From assembly GCA_039720395.1 (NCBI GenBank), contig CM077831.1:2894003-2958002 (forward strand): a DNA stretch of 64,000 nucleotides. The letters run 5' to 3'. The position numbers and the translations under genes were made by a program. The stretch comes from Liquidambar formosana. Lineage: Eukaryota; Streptophyta; Magnoliopsida; Saxifragales; Altingiaceae. Under the pieces are notes generated by a model. That model made no database searches. It was not told where the DNA came from and saw nothing but the letters and a program-made list of their open reading frames with translations. Shown here in pieces: positions 12,869 to 25,450 of this stretch (its first letter is position 1; each line of letters opens with the position of its first letter).

Positions 12869-13853
12869 TGGACTGGATTTGGTGCAGTTTATGGCTTTAA
12901 CTGCACCATGCAATTAACGTTGGATGCGTTACACGTGGAGGAGGCACGGAGGATCGGCTACGATATGGGCTGTGATCTCCCGCTAGAAGAGAACGGCGTT
13001 TGCTGGGGAGGTAAGAAAACGGAGCCAAAACGCTGCCGTTTTGGTATCAGAATCATAGTATCAGACATCTGTGAGACTGAATGGTCTTGTGAAAACACAC
13101 AACCACAATCGCAGTTCCTCGAGCCAATCGCAGTTCCCCGACGGAACTTAGCGGAGTTCCTCGATCGAAAATTCGCTACCAACACGATCACAATACCAGT
13201 AGATGTGGTTTTCTCCTTCGATGTCGTTGATCGAGCCACCAGTTTAGTAAATGGGGTTTTCCCTAAACTTAACCGCGTAACCCATGGCCAGCCCCAGAGA
13301 ATGAGGCTCAGTGAGGCATGGTAGAGCTCGAACACCAGTGGCACTTACAACAGAACACAACCACAATCGCAGGGTGGGGAAAAAAAATTTGAGGTTTCAG
13401 ATCTAAAACCAGTAGCAGCTTACCAGCAACCAAAAATCTGAAAAATTAAAAAGCAAAATGGCATTTCAAAAGACCAGCAGCAGCTTACCTGCTCGCTGCC
13501 GTCGCCGGGGAAGGAGACGTGGCGTACTGCCGTCGCCGGGGAAGGAGACGGAGAGTCCTGCCATCGCCAGGGAAGGAGACAGAGAGTCCTGCCGTCGCCG
13601 GGGTAGCTTTAATGGGCACCGTACTGCCGTCGCCAGTGCCGTAGCCGGAGGCCGATGGGATAGAGAGTGGAAGACGAGAGGTGAGAGAGTTCCTTGGTAT
13701 TCTTCTGCTGGTAAGCTGCAAACGCCGTTCTCTTCTAACGGGAGATCACAGCCCAACTCGTAGCCGTTCCTCCGTGCCTCCTCCACGTGTAATGCATCCA
13801 ACGTTAACTGCATGGTGCAGTTAAAGCCATAAACTGCACCAAATCCCAGTCCC
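12869..13853. mobile_element. Non-autonomous Mutator-like element (MULE)
   Basis: Long terminal inverted repeats of about 135 bp (12869-13003 and 13718-13853), starting TGGACTGGATTTGG and, on the other end, GGGACTGGGATTTGG. A perfect 9-bp TSD TCCCCTCAC (12860-12868 and 13854-13862) is diagnostic for the Mutator superfamily. The 700-bp interior is GC-richer than its surroundings and carries four 31-bp repeats. No MURA-type transposase. The short ORFs reading out of the two TIRs mirror one another and are not taken as genes. Confidence 0.92.
13496..13625 (+). repeat. 31-bp GC-rich tandem repeat inside the MULE
   Basis: CTGCCGTCGCCGGGG-type units start at 13496, 13527, 13558 and 13589, exactly 31 bp apart, with a degenerate extra copy near 13624. 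The base composition is unlike the AT-rich surroundings. Confidence 0.8.
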
Positions 13854-13891
13854 TCCCCTCACCCCCGCCCAATTTAGGATAGAAAACAAAA

Positions 13892-13926
<35 letters not shown>

Positions 13927-14430
13927 CCCTCACCCCGCCCAATGTAGGATAGAAAAAATAAAATATATATATCTGCTATACTATTATATAAAGCAAATTC
14001 CCCTTGTGATTAGACTGCACTTAAAAATACTAAAATACCCTTATAAGTTAATAAAGCTAAGAGACGATTTGATAATTTTACTAACTTTGAAAAACCTACC
14101 ACAACATATTTCCCCTTAATTCTCTCTCACAAACACACATGCGGTTTAAAAACTTGAAAACTGACATAGCAGTTCCATTGATGAAGTGAAAACTTGAAAA
14201 GATGTGTTGCACATGCATCGCGTGTACTCGATATATATATATATATATATATATAGATACGGTTATGTTCCCATCAGCACATGTTGATATAAGTTATATT
14301 AGCACTATGCATTGGGGTTGTACCCTTTGCATTGGTCCAGTGTACCTCATATCCCACTAATGCATAAGATACAACTTTCAATGCGGGTGTTGATATAAGT
14401 TATATCAGCACGTGCTTACATGATCATCAT

Positions 14431-14462
<32 letters not shown>

Positions 14463-14714
14463 GATATAAATATATGGAATAGGATCCAAGGATACAAATA
14501 AAAACACAAATTTTGAAACAAGTTTTTTTAACTCCATCTATGAAACATATTTTAAAAAACCCACCGTTGAATTAAATAGTCTCCCTATGTAGACCATGCA
14601 TACCAAAAATCTAGTTGTTCCGATATCGTTTGCTATCCAATCAAAAAACTTGTATTTCTTATTAACAAAAATCTCACATTTTTTTAACTCCTATCCCTAT
14701 ATATCTATATATAT

Positions 14715-14870
14715 GTTATTGCAAAAAAAGTATTTGATGCAATCTCTTATTACAACAACAAATATTGATGCAATAGCTAATGGCACACCTTACCAAACAT
14801 ATGTTGGGGAGTGGGCGCCTCTTTTAGGTGACTATTGCAACAATAAAAATGTTATTGTTGCAATGCTTGA
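14715..14870 (+). repeat. Internal copy of CACTA right-subterminal sequence
   Basis: Words such as TTATTGCAA, GATGCAATAGCTAATGGCAC and CTCTTTTAGGTGACTATTGC match the right-end array (for example 27786-27890) in the same order. It lies about 13 kb inside the element and suggests an internal duplication, or the end of an earlier nested relative. No TAGTG terminus follows it. Confidence 0.65.
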
Positions 14871-15145
14871 CAGCTTAGCTTTAGATTAGCTTACTAAAGA
14901 TTAGCTTAGATTAGTTTGACAGATATTCACTTTAAAAGTTTTAGAAACCCTTCTAAAATCGGACCAAATGAATTAGCCTATATAAACCCATTTTTTGATC
15001 AAATGAATCACAAAAGTGAATAGGAGAAAGAGAGAGATCGAAGACAGAGAATGGGAGAATGGGAGAAAGAGAGAGAGGGAAAGAGAGGACAGAGAAGAAT
15101 CAGACCACATACCTGTTCTCTGAGATAATCAATGGAGAATGGAAA

Positions 15146-15310
15146 GATTTAGGGCTTGGGTGTGAGAGTGAGAAATAGAAAGAGAGGCGAGACAGAGTGG
15201 TTTTCTTCTTTTTTTTTTCTTTTTTTTTTGGCCTATTTTTTTTATGTTTGGTGCTTATAATGTGGGGGCTTTGGCGCTAAGAGGAAAAAAGGTATACTCC
15301 TCACCCCTCC
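15146..15310 (+). repeat. Direct repeat copy 2 (pairs with 12724-12868)
   Basis: See copy 1. This copy has no MULE, so the duplication may predate the MULE insertion. The hAT element sits 11 bp beyond its end. Confidence 0.7.
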
Positions 15311-16019
15311 TAATGTATGAATAGGGATGGCAAAGGGGTAGAGCGGGATTGGTTTTTTAATGCCCCGTCATCGAATTGATATGTAAATTTTTATCCCGTC
15401 CCGCCCCAAAACCATTCAGGGTATTGCTTCTTTTAATCATCCCCACCCCAATAAACACTTTAAATCCCCGCCTCGAACTGCACTGTCCTATCAGTGAATT
15501 TCATTGTGGTCCTGACTGGCAAGCTACTTCTTTCAAAGATGGCAATAGAGGGGTTTTTTTTTAAAAAAATTTTTATTTCAGCAAATTAAAAGTGATCATG
15601 TATTTTAGTGATTTGTTTGTATATATTTTGCTAACCAGGAAATATTACTTTAAAAGATAGATTATACGCGAGGGATATTATAAATATCTTAAAGGTATAC
15701 TAAAAGAAAGGATGTAACCGGCACTATTCATTATTTTGGTTCATTTACTGTTCATATGTGAAACGGCATTGGTTTTTGAATAGAACGACAGTCTACGTAT
15801 CAAAACGGCGCTGAACTTTAAACGAAACGGCATTGGTGCGCTTGTTATGGTTAATGCGCTGGCAAAAACGACATCGTTTTGGGTGGTTTCAATTCGTACA
15901 TATGCCATGTGATTCATTGGTCTGTGTGCTCTTCCAACAGAAGGACGGCGTCGTTTAGGAGGGTTTTGGGTATACCCATACATAGGCATTTGAGCCATCG
16001 GCTCCCGTACGGTTTCTGC

Positions 16020-18503
16020 AGAAGGAGGCAAATCTGTTCTTGACCCCTTTGTGCCAGCAGTACCGATGGACGGCTGGGATACGAATTGAAAAGAGACGGA
16101 GAGCTTTGCGTTGTGTTGGTTTTCGGCGGGTTGGAGTTTCATTTGTATGGGTTAGTTTTCCTTTTTCGTTGTCTCTCTTGTTATTTTATTTTATTATTTT
16201 TTGTTTCGTCGCTCTCGTAGTTGTTTCAGTCAGGAGATTTTCGTGGTGATGTATTCGTTTTCTTCTTCACTTTACTGTTCTCTGTGGCGTGATTTTTGCC
16301 TGTCTTCTTTTGGATTGATCGATTAAAGGCTTCATTTTTTTTCTCTATTTTAGTTATTTGTAAATTATATAGAGATATATATATAAATCTTGGTGTTTTA
16401 AAATTATTATTTTGCGCTGATATTATATGTAAATTCATATTTCTGTTTTGTTTGATTTTAGGGATTTTTATTTTAATGGCCATCTGTTTGCTGTCCAGGT
16501 ACGGTGCCTCTCGTCTTCTTCTTATTCTTCTTCTTCGTCTTACATTTCTCTTTTATTTGATTTCAGTGTCTTTTATTCTAACCAATTTCTCTTCTATTTA
16601 ATTTTAGGATCTTTGTTTCAGCTTATTTTTTGGGGTTTTAGTTGGATAAAGAGCTTTGTGATCAATACCTCCCCTCTTTACATCAATTCATGTTAATTTT
16701 GCTTATAGTACATTCTCCTGTTGTCCATTTTTATGGTCGCTTTTTGGGATTGACTTCATATGTCTTTGTAATTATAGCTCCCCTCTTTACATCAATTCAT
16801 GTTAATGCACTGTAGAATTTATTATATCACAAAATAAGAACCCTCAACTTTGGAACAATTCTTAAGCAATAGGAGAAGGTATCTTTGATTTTATTGTTTC
16901 CAAGATTAAGAATCCCCAGCATTTTACAATTGGCCAATGATCTTCCTTAATTTCTCTTCCTGTTCATCTCAATCCGATGTGTAAAGTTGTTCATCTCAAT
17001 CAGATGTATAAAGTTGTAGGCCAAAAGGTCATTTTACTCAATGTTGGTCCTATAGCGGGGTCCGGGGGGGAGGTCTACACAATTTTGAACCAGCATTGGA
17101 ATGTAAATATTGGGAACTAGCCTTGGAATGTGGATATTGGTTCACCAGTCCACCGTCCAGGTCAGGCATTATTTAATAAATTTAGTTCAGTACTGTCTTG
17201 AGATCAAACTTGCCTTTTTGGCCTACTTGCCAAACCCACTTGAGGGAGTGGCAACAAAATTTTGTGGGTTCCAAAACCATCAAGAACCATAGTCTCTGGA
17301 AATTATTGGTTCATCGGAATGCTTCTTGGGCTTGAAAATTTTTTGAGGGATAGTGAGGTAGCAAAGCCCAATATTTTTCACTTAAATGGCAATGTTGAGA
17401 AAACATCTCTGATATTTTAATTTCCGCTCCTTGGGCCTTTTAGTGGAGTCATATGGAGTATGGATCGTTTGTGATTTTGTAGTGGAATGGTTTTCTAAGT
17501 CTTTCCTCTTGCTGCTGAGGAGAAGCTGATACTATTGAAGTGTTCTTCTGAGGGTGACGATGTTTTCACACATGCTGGAACCTATCGAATAATTAAATAT
17601 CAATCCCTCTTCTGATGGTTTTGCTTGATTCTTGTCTACCATCCTTACTATTTATCAAAACTCAACTATATCTCCATTTCTACTCTTGTCCCGAAATTTA
17701 CAATCACAATTTTGAGTATAAGACACCATTTCTTGTACCTGCATTGCCATGCAAATATTTGAAGGGAAATAATGAAAGTCTACTCATTTGTTCTCAACCA
17801 GTAAGTACATTAAATTTTTTGTCATGTTGAAGGAGAAAATTTATACCGAATAAATACAATGCATCCAATAAGAGAAGATACAATTATATGTGTGTTCGTT
17901 ATTCATATTCTATCAAGTGTGTTACTTAATTGCTTTGAAAAATTTTGGTGCTTTCTTTTTCCTCAAAATTTTAAAAACAAAAATCACATATGAGATCTGA
18001 CAATGGTAGTGAAGCTTAAAGTTCAATAATCACCATTGAGGTTCACCTCATTTTTTTTTTCTCTGAGAATGAGAATGAAATATGAGGTAGTTATGGTATC
18101 CAGAAAAATTAAAATAGAGAGATCTTATGAGAACAATTAACAAAAACAATGCTAGTGGCATTGAATGTACAGAATTGACAATGAAGGGCTTGTGTAGCTG
18201 AAGCAGGTGAAGCCACCTCTTTCCAACCTCTGTTTCTAGATTGTGAAAACTAAAATTTATCCAACGTTTCCTTTTCTTCAGGTTTAGGGGCAGCATTTAC
18301 TAATTTATATTCTTTTAAGATAGTTTTCTGAGTTTCATGGATAAATTTTTATTGTAGATTTTGTATATTTTTTTCAGGGCAATAGTAATGACTTCTGAAA
18401 GTTGAAGCTATGTAGTTTCTTAAGGGGTTTTTTACATTGGAAACCAATAATGATGATATATTAGTAATCCTCACCTACCTGCTATCTTCTTTTAATTCTA
18501 GAG
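16020..18503 (+). other. Probable captured 5' flank, leader and intron of the GR1-like gene
   Basis: GC-richer sequence around 15900-16160 gives way to T-rich, intron-like sequence ending TTTTAATTCTAG just before the ATG at 18504. The short leucine- and phenylalanine-rich ORFs here (16296-16696) fit intron sequence. A promoter may have been captured, but none is proven from sequence alone. Confidence 0.45.
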
Positions 18504-19440
18504 ATGGAGGGGCACCAGCAAAATTCTCCGCAGGCAGGGTATCTCATTGATAGCAATGATGCAAAGTATGTCTCTGGGCTTAGTACTATACTGGTTGCCA
18601 CAATTCAAGACGCAAAAGACAGGATTTCTCAGATAGAATATATTTTCTGCAGCCAACTCTTCTCAAAATTTCAATCAAACTCTAAAAGCCTGCAGAAAAT
18701 TTATTCCGATGCCAGGAAAACTGCCGAAGATGCATGGAAAAAGAAAGAAAACAATCTCTTATTCCAATTAGAAAAACTTAAGTTAGAAAATCTACAGGCC
18801 CTTGAAGAAAACCAGTCTCTCAAGCTGAAGAAGGCGGAGCCATCAAAAGAGCAGGAAGAATATATGAACCTACTTCTTGCCAAACAAAAAGGTTTAGAGA
18901 AGATAGTTGGAGAGCTAGAATGGGAGCTCAGGCAGAAGTCTAAGGAAGTTGATGAGGGAATGGAATTGCAGAATAAATTACTCCAATTAGTCCAATCCAA
19001 AACCTCTGTGATAATGAATAAGGGAAAACAATTGAAAGAGTGTGAAGAAAAGACAAATGTGCTTCTTGCCATTGAATTGCTTAGACAAAAAGGTTGATGA
19101 ACTCGAAGAGGAGCTTAGGGGAAAGACTATAGTAGTAGCCAAGGGAAAGGAGTTGCAAGAAGATTTGATTAAAAAGTTTGAATTACAAGCCTCAAAGATA
19201 AAGAATAGTGAACAGAGCGTGATCGATCATGAAGAAGAGAAGAAACTACTGACAGCCAATTTAGAACGCCTAGAGGAAAACGTTGATGGACTCCAAAAGG
19301 AGTTCAGGAAAAAGACTGAAGAAGTTGAGGAGGAAAGAAAGTTGCAAGAAAAATTAATTCAACAGATTGATATGAATGGTTCAGAAATGTTGAAGTATGC
19401 ACAGCAGCTGGAGGAGCATGAGAAGGAGAAAAAACTGCTT
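18504..19440 (+). pseudogene. GR1/COM1-like (gamma response; CtIP/Sae2 family) 5' fragment
   Basis: The open frame from ATG 18504 begins MEGHQQNSP and continues with DAKYVSGLSTILVATIQDAK and RISQIEYIFCSQL, which I recognise as the N-terminus of plant GAMMA RESPONSE 1/COM1, the CtIP/Sae2 relative that acts in DNA-end resection. The rest is a long Glu/Lys/Leu-rich coiled coil. One extra A in the A-run near 19086-19090 shifts the frame, which then continues (19092-19440). Similarity ends near 19440, where a segment also found at about 16950 begins (AATTTCTCTTC..TGTTCATCTCAATC). The C-terminal Sae2/CtIP domain is missing. The name comes from memory of the family; a generic coiled-coil protein is the alternative. 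Confidence 0.65.
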
Positions 19441-20313
19441 CTGTTCCTTAATTTCTCTTCTTGTTCATCTCAATCAGATGTATAAAGTTGTAGGGTTTCT
19501 ATTTTAGGATTTCAGTTGTAGGGTTTCAATTGTAGGGTATCTATTTTAGGATTTCAGTTGTAGGGTTTCAATTGTAGGGTTTATTCACCTATGGTCTTTT
19601 TTTTCCCCCCTATGAGTTAATTTTATGCCTAATTCTGATGGTTTTTCTGGGTTGTGTTGCGATTTAATCGAGTTTGGTGTTTTAACAGGCTTGGAGATTT
19701 TGGAGCTGAGTTGGGGATTCAAAGTGTTGGTTATTGGTGCCGGCTAATTGTATATTTTTTTGTTTCGTGATTTTTTTTTCTTTCCCCTGGGATATGTTGT
19801 TTGCATTCTATGAGTTTTATGCGTCCTCTGTTTTTTTTTTCTTTTTTTTTTCCTTAGGGTATGTTGTGTATTTTTCTTTCTAAGAGGATATATAATATTT
19901 GCTTGTATGACTAGAGAGGTTAATATTTTAGGATTTCTATTCTTGATTAGTAAGTAATCTTTAATGCTTGGTTTGGTTGCCGAGAAAATGTAGGAAAGGG
20001 GAAGAACAATTGAATTTTGTGCTTTTATGTTTGGTTTACGAATTATGAGAACAAATACCAACTTAACTAAGCTAAATTGCTAAGTGATTGGAGAAAAAAA
20101 AAAGTTGTGTTTGGGAATATTGTGTTTATATGTGTAATCTATGAGGAAAGGTTTTGAATTTTGATGGACTATTGTGTTTGGGAATTGGTTGGTTTTTTGC
20201 TGTTACAATTTTAAATTGCTTAATTTGAATACCCCTTGGCACATAATAATTTATCAATCCTTAGAAGAGCTTTCCATGTATTTTTTATTTAACAAGGGTG
20301 TATCTTGCTGCAG
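19441..20313 (+). other. Non-coding junction between captured GR1 and PFP fragments
   Basis: Begins with TGTAGGGTTT / TTTAGGATTTCAG short repeats (19485-19580, period about 42 bp), then T-rich intron-like sequence. The first part repeats a segment at 16940-17020. No gene seen. Confidence 0.5.
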
Positions 20314-22862
20314 GTTGCTACCAAGAAGCTGACCTTGAAAAATGTTACAGACTACATTGTAGATATTGTCTGTAAACGTTCATAGTTTGGTTATAACTAT
20401 GGTGTCATACTTATACCAGAAGGCCTAATTGATTTCATTCCTGAGGTATACTTTTGAATCATAAAATTTATATATCTATTTGTTTACCCCACTTTGTCCG
20501 TTAAGGTTGGGTTCACTGCTGTTGACTGTCATGTATTTCTTTCGTTCATTGTACTGTACCATGCATTTGCAGGTGCAGCATCTTCTTGCAGAACTGAGTG
20601 CAATATTAGCCCAAGAGGTTGTAAATGAAGCTGAGGATTCCTTTTCTTAAAAAGATCTCACTAATTATTAATTCTCCATTACTAGTAATAACATGATGTT
20701 ATGGCTTGAGGATTCCTTTTGATGAACTTAAACCATTCAGTAACTTATGTTTATGAGCTTAGATGTTTGATTGCAATTCACTGGAGAAACATTGATTTGT
20801 GACTGATAACTGTCACACAGGCTTAAATTCAACACGAATTTTTGCCTGTGTGGTACTAAGTCCCACACATTATCTCTCAGCCAACACTCACAAATGAGAG
20901 GGACAATTAAAAATAAAGGAACAAGCCAACAAAGTGAACACAACTTGGAGACAAAGCCTTGGCCAACCTTCATTCTTTCTCAATCAAGAATTTATCTAGC
21001 CTTGGCATTGTAATCCATATCTCTTCAATGCTAGGCAGTGCCTTTTTGTAGGCTTTACACGCAATCAGTTACAGAAGTTGACAGCCCCAACTTTCTAGGG
21101 TTCTTTTTAGCTGTAGTCATTACATGCTATCTAAATCGTACTTTGCAAGCACGAAGGGAGATGTGGTTTGCCAACTAATTTTGATGCTACCTACTGCTAT
21201 GCATTGGGTTATGGTACTGCAGCTCTCCTTCATTATGGAAAACCTGGGTTGATATCATCGGTTAGTGCTTTTGTTCTTTTTTCACCTTCTTGATGTAGCT
21301 CAACAAATGCTTTATCCATTTGACAAGCCTCTTTTGAGCTTTCTATGCCTTCTGGTGTTCAATCCTGTCTTTTTCCTCTCAATTGTGAAGATTATCATGG
21401 TTTTGGTGAGCAAATCAACTTTTATGTGATTATTTTTCATTGTATGCAGGTTGGGAATTTGGATGCTCCTGTTGAAGAATAGACTGTTAGTGGAACTGCA
21501 CTGACTTCGTTGATGGACGTGGAGAGGAGACATGGTATACTAACCTTTCTCTCTCTCATTGCATATACAGATGTGTTTCTCTAAATGATTTTTACCCCTT
21601 TTCTATCTTTTTGTTTCCTTCCTCTTCGTCTTCTTCTTCTTGTTCTTTTTTGATGCATCTTAGTACAGCATACGTATAAACTCTTCCATATCCCCATAGC
21701 CTTTATTTTTACATACTGTGTAATGTGGAATTTAATATTAAGCTTAATGGTATTATGGCTCCAAATCTTATGTGGCAAATAATTAACATGAATTTGTCAT
21801 GAAATAATGGTGTAGAGTATTGTAACATTAGAACTTTGTTTAAAGGAACTTTATTAAGTATTACAGAATTTCCAGTAAATTCCCTTGTGAGAATATTTTG
21901 GGGAAGATCTCACTGTATACACTTCAGTTTGTTGGTATTTCACTTTTTCGTGTAATTTTTTTCTCTAGCCTGGCCATTTTGGCTCTTTTACAGAAAGTTC
22001 AATTTGTTTCTGCAGGAAAGTTCAAGCCTGTGATCAAAAAGGCAATAGTGGAGCTTGAAGGTGAGAGTTGTTTTTATACGCTCATTTAATTGTTATCTTT
22101 CATTATATAAAGTGGTAGGAATATGGTTTCCAAACAAAATATAATAAAAAATTATACAAGCATTTTTTGAGATTGATTATTGTAGGGTCTTCTTTGATTT
22201 GGAATGAATGATAAAAGATGATGCTGTGAAAGTTTTTGTAGACTTTTTATGCAAATAAATAAATAAATACAATTTGTTTATAGAGCATTACCCTAAAATG
22301 GTATTTTGATTATTTTGTTATAATTCCTCTTTTGGTGCTGGCAGGAGTATAAGCTTTTGTTATATTATGCAGTAATAATCAATTAACTATTTCCTCTTTC
22401 ACCGAATATTTAACCAGCCAAAAAGTCTAAGCAGCGAGCTTAATGAATGAATTTTCAGGTGCACCATTCAAAAAATTTGCATCCATGCGAGACGAGTGGG
22501 CCCTCAAGAATCAATACATCAGTCCTTGTAGGTTATAACTTGCATCCAGTGTCCCTTTGTTCTTATGAACATTAATTGGTGTTTAGTGGGATTTATCCAT
22601 AAACTGGGTTCCAACTGAAAGATTGAAATAACAGCTTGAGACTTTCAACTCGGCTATCTAATTTGATTTGCTTTTTAACTAGGGCAAGTAGGTTTGGAAA
22701 TTTTACTAGCTTTGTCAAATCTGAGCTTGTGCATAAAGATGAGCTCTTCTAGTTATCATTTATTCATTAGTTTGTCTTCTTTTTTTTTTTTCTTTTTTTT
22801 CCCTTTTTAATTGCAGGTCCCATTCAATTTATTGGCCCGGCATCTAATGCTATTAATCTTAC
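20314..22862 (+). pseudogene. PFP-ALPHA: PPi-dependent phosphofructokinase alpha-subunit fragment (captured)
   Basis: Seven exon-like blocks with AG/GT borders lie in gene order: 20314-20445, 20573-about 20640, 21153-21260, 21450-21534, 22016-22060, 22459-about 22527 and 22817-about 22862. They encode segments typical of the regulatory alpha subunit of the enzyme that interconverts fructose 6-phosphate and fructose 1,6-bisphosphate using pyrophosphate: GYNYGVILIPEGLIDFIPE, EGRCGLPTNFDATYCYALGYG, TALTSLMDVERRHG, KFKPVIKKAIVELEG, FKKFASMRDEWALKNQYISP and GPIQFIGP. In-frame stops occur (KRS* in block 1, EE*TV in block 4), an exon between blocks 2 and 3 appears lost, and both gene ends are missing. 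It is a non-functional genomic capture inside the hAT element. Confidence 0.88.
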
Positions 22863-25294
22863 AGAAAATTTCTCTATAATTTGTGCAGATATGTCCTATT
22901 TTCATGGATTGTTCTTTTGCCCGGAAGCATGTTCTTTGCTGCTCTATAACTTTTGCATTTATCACATCACCGCTCCTTGCTCCTAGGCATGAGCTCTGTA
23001 ACTTGGTAACTTCACTGCAGATTTTGTTGTGGTCATCTTTCTATTTGTTGTGTACATGCTACTCAATTGATCTCTATTGACTGCTATTATTCACACCGTT
23101 TCTTATCTGGCACTTCTTCAAGAGCTATTGCACAGCTTCCATATTTGCCTTGATGAACCTATGCTTTCTGTTGATGACATCAGTGGTCCGCTCTATGCAG
23201 ATATTAAGATGTAAAAGAAATTTGTGTGAGTGCCTCTCCAATCAAATAGAAGAAGTGAACTAGAGTGTGAGGTAAGCCCCTAATACAGAAATGATAGGCG
23301 TATCTTCATGTTGTATAATTTCAACTGCATACTTACCTTATAGTGATTTTTGTGTTGTCGTTATATTTAGATTATTATTTTGTATACGGATTGCTTAGAG
23401 TTGGACCTATTGATAAAGACATTCCTTGTTTTAGCTTGTAGGTGAAGTATGTAACTACTAAGGGATCTAGCCTGTTATCATTTCTGGTTGTTATGATGCT
23501 GGAGAAGAATTATAAGGCTCTTTTTAACTAAAAACTCAGGAAAGAAATTTACAGTATTATGTAAATAGAGTGAACAAACATTTGGCTGCATAGAATTCGT
23601 AACTGTGCCTTGGAAACCAAAAGAACAATTTGAAAAAGTAATAATAATCTCCATCACAGTACTTGTTTAGTTGGATTTTTTGTTGCCATCGTTGTGAAAG
23701 CTCGGCCATTTGGATTCAAGTCTGACCCCCAATTCCATCAACTTCAGAGATAGAACAATCAAATAGATTTCATAGAGTTCAATCTTGAATGCATATAAAG
23801 AAGAAAAAGATGCTTTCAAATAAAGGAAATGATGTGGGAAAAAATAAAATAAAAAATAATTCATTTAAGAACTGCACAGGTAAAGTAGCTATGAAGGGAG
23901 AAAGCAGAGTTGTCCCAGTTTGTATGACGTTACATGTTAGTTGTGGGAATTGGGAAAAAAAGGTGTGGTCCTCTCCTATCCTTTGGATGATATTTTCAAA
24001 CCATGAAACTGAAGAGAAACTGGATAAACAAATTGTTTGAAAATGGGGAAAAAAACTCGACAAACCTTAGCTTATAATACAACAAAATAGACCTGTATGT
24101 CTATTATTGACACTAAGAAATGTTATACAAAGCTTATCTTTCTTCATGAACCTTAAGGCACCAAGACAGTTATGTGTGTATATGAATCTCATCATTGTAG
24201 TGGAATTCAGTGTAGTAGCTAATTTAGTTTTCGTGTTAACTTTGCTTTTGGCCTGCACTGCTATATATTATACCAGCTATAATTTGATTTCTAGCTGCTC
24301 ATTGCATAAAACCGGTTTGTTTGATACCCCTACATGATTTTACTTTTGCTATTGGCATTGTTTTTCACACTCTATTGTGTGTAATTAAATCAACTTTCTC
24401 TTTTCTGGATAGTTTATTTTGACCTGAGGATTAGGATTGCAAGATTGGTATCCACATAACCAGTTACTAATTGGTGTGCAAGAGGACTTATTAATTTCAA
24501 CTATCTCAAAAACTTGATTGATTTTGCACAATGGATTGATCTTTGTGAACTTGGTAAGAGTTGTTGCCCAGTGTGTGTGTGTGTGTGTGTGTTAGATACT
24601 TAGTTGGCATCTAAGCTTCTTTTTTTTTTCCCCCTTGTGCAGTTGTTGGAGTTTGACGAGACCAAAACTAATATTTCATCTAAACAGGATAATGATGCCA
24701 AAGCAAAGCAAGAAGGTGAAATAAGTTGAAAATGACTATTCCAGCTGAGCAATAATGTATTGTTGTTCTCTTTACTGACCCATTTGTGATGGGCACTATT
24801 GCCATTTTCTTTTTTATTTATAGTAGTTTCATTTTTTTCATCTTCAGTGTAGAACTTCAATATGACATATACTTGGAATTGGCTTTTAAAAAAAAAAATT
24901 ATGGGTTGACTTTAAGGCCCATAGTTTAAATACCTACAGTGGCTTTGTTTGTACTTTTGTAAATTTAACATATACATATTGTTGTATTCTTTGCAACACT
25001 GCTGCCCACATTTTTTTCCTTTTATTGTTTGGATAAAGGAAAAATGTAAAAGCATCATGGTATGGGTTTTGGTTAGGCAATAGCTGAGATGACCAGCGGG
25101 GGAGTTGACTAGAGTGTTGAGTGTACTGGAAATATCAATGCCATGAGCTCTGCATTTGAATGTGTTCATGATGTAATTCCTATGAACTCTTCTTGTAATT
25201 ATTATTTATTTTTTTTAAAAAAAAGATAAAATAATTAGGTGAAAGCTTTTGAATTATTTTCACTAACTTTTAAGGCCTGAATATTTCCTTGCAG
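22863..25294 (+). other. hAT interior between PFP and ADH fragments
   Basis: Mostly AT-rich and intron-like, with a (TG)n run at 24573-24592. One exon-like stretch after CAG at 24643 (LLEFDETKTNISSKQ) and one near 23107-23213 (ELLHSFHICLDEPML) could be further captured pieces, but I do not recognise them. No complete gene. Confidence 0.4.
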
Positions 25295-25450
25295 GGATGG
25301 GGTGTTGTGGTACTGGTTGGTGTGCTAAACAAAGATGATGCATTCAAAACCCATACAGTGAATCTCTTGAATGAGAGGACTCTCAAGAGGACCTTCTTTG
25401 GAAACTATAAACCACACACTGACCTTCCTTCAGTAATGGAAAAATTTTAA
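25295..25450 (+). pseudogene. ADH: Alcohol dehydrogenase (ADH1-like) exon fragment (captured)
   Basis: After TTTCCTTGCAG the frame reads [20 protein letters not shown] and then [18 protein letters not shown] and TDLPSVME. This is the C-terminal NAD-domain region of plant class-P alcohol dehydrogenase, where [12 protein letters not shown] is highly conserved; a G-to-R change is visible at TLKR. A stop (KF*) follows at once. Only this exon is present, without the zinc-ligand exons. Same strand as the other fragments in the hAT element. Confidence 0.85.

Larger units (their letters stand above)
13863..15321. other. CACTA interior between MULE and hAT element
   Basis: Non-coding. Contains (TA)n runs at about 13895-13921, 14230-14257 and 14438-14461; two copies of a TGATATAAGTTATAT palindrome (14288 and 14391); a block of CACTA subterminal-like repeats (14715-14870); and direct repeat copy 2 (15146-15310). 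No gene is recognised. Confidence 0.6.

Noticed and set aside
12767..13344. Overlapping 185- and 128-codon ORFs
   Set aside because: They run across a MULE border and TIR; the same peptide appears mirrored at the other TIR. No conserved domain.
13970..14230. Possible Helitron remnant (start TCTGCTATACTATTATATAAAGC, end near GCATCGCGTGTACTCG)
   Set aside because: The start resembles Helitron 5' ends, but no clear 3' hairpin plus CTRR terminus was found.
16296..16696. Leu/Phe-rich ORFs that look like membrane segments
   Set aside because: They are T-rich intron-like sequence upstream of the GR1-like ATG; no signal or family match.
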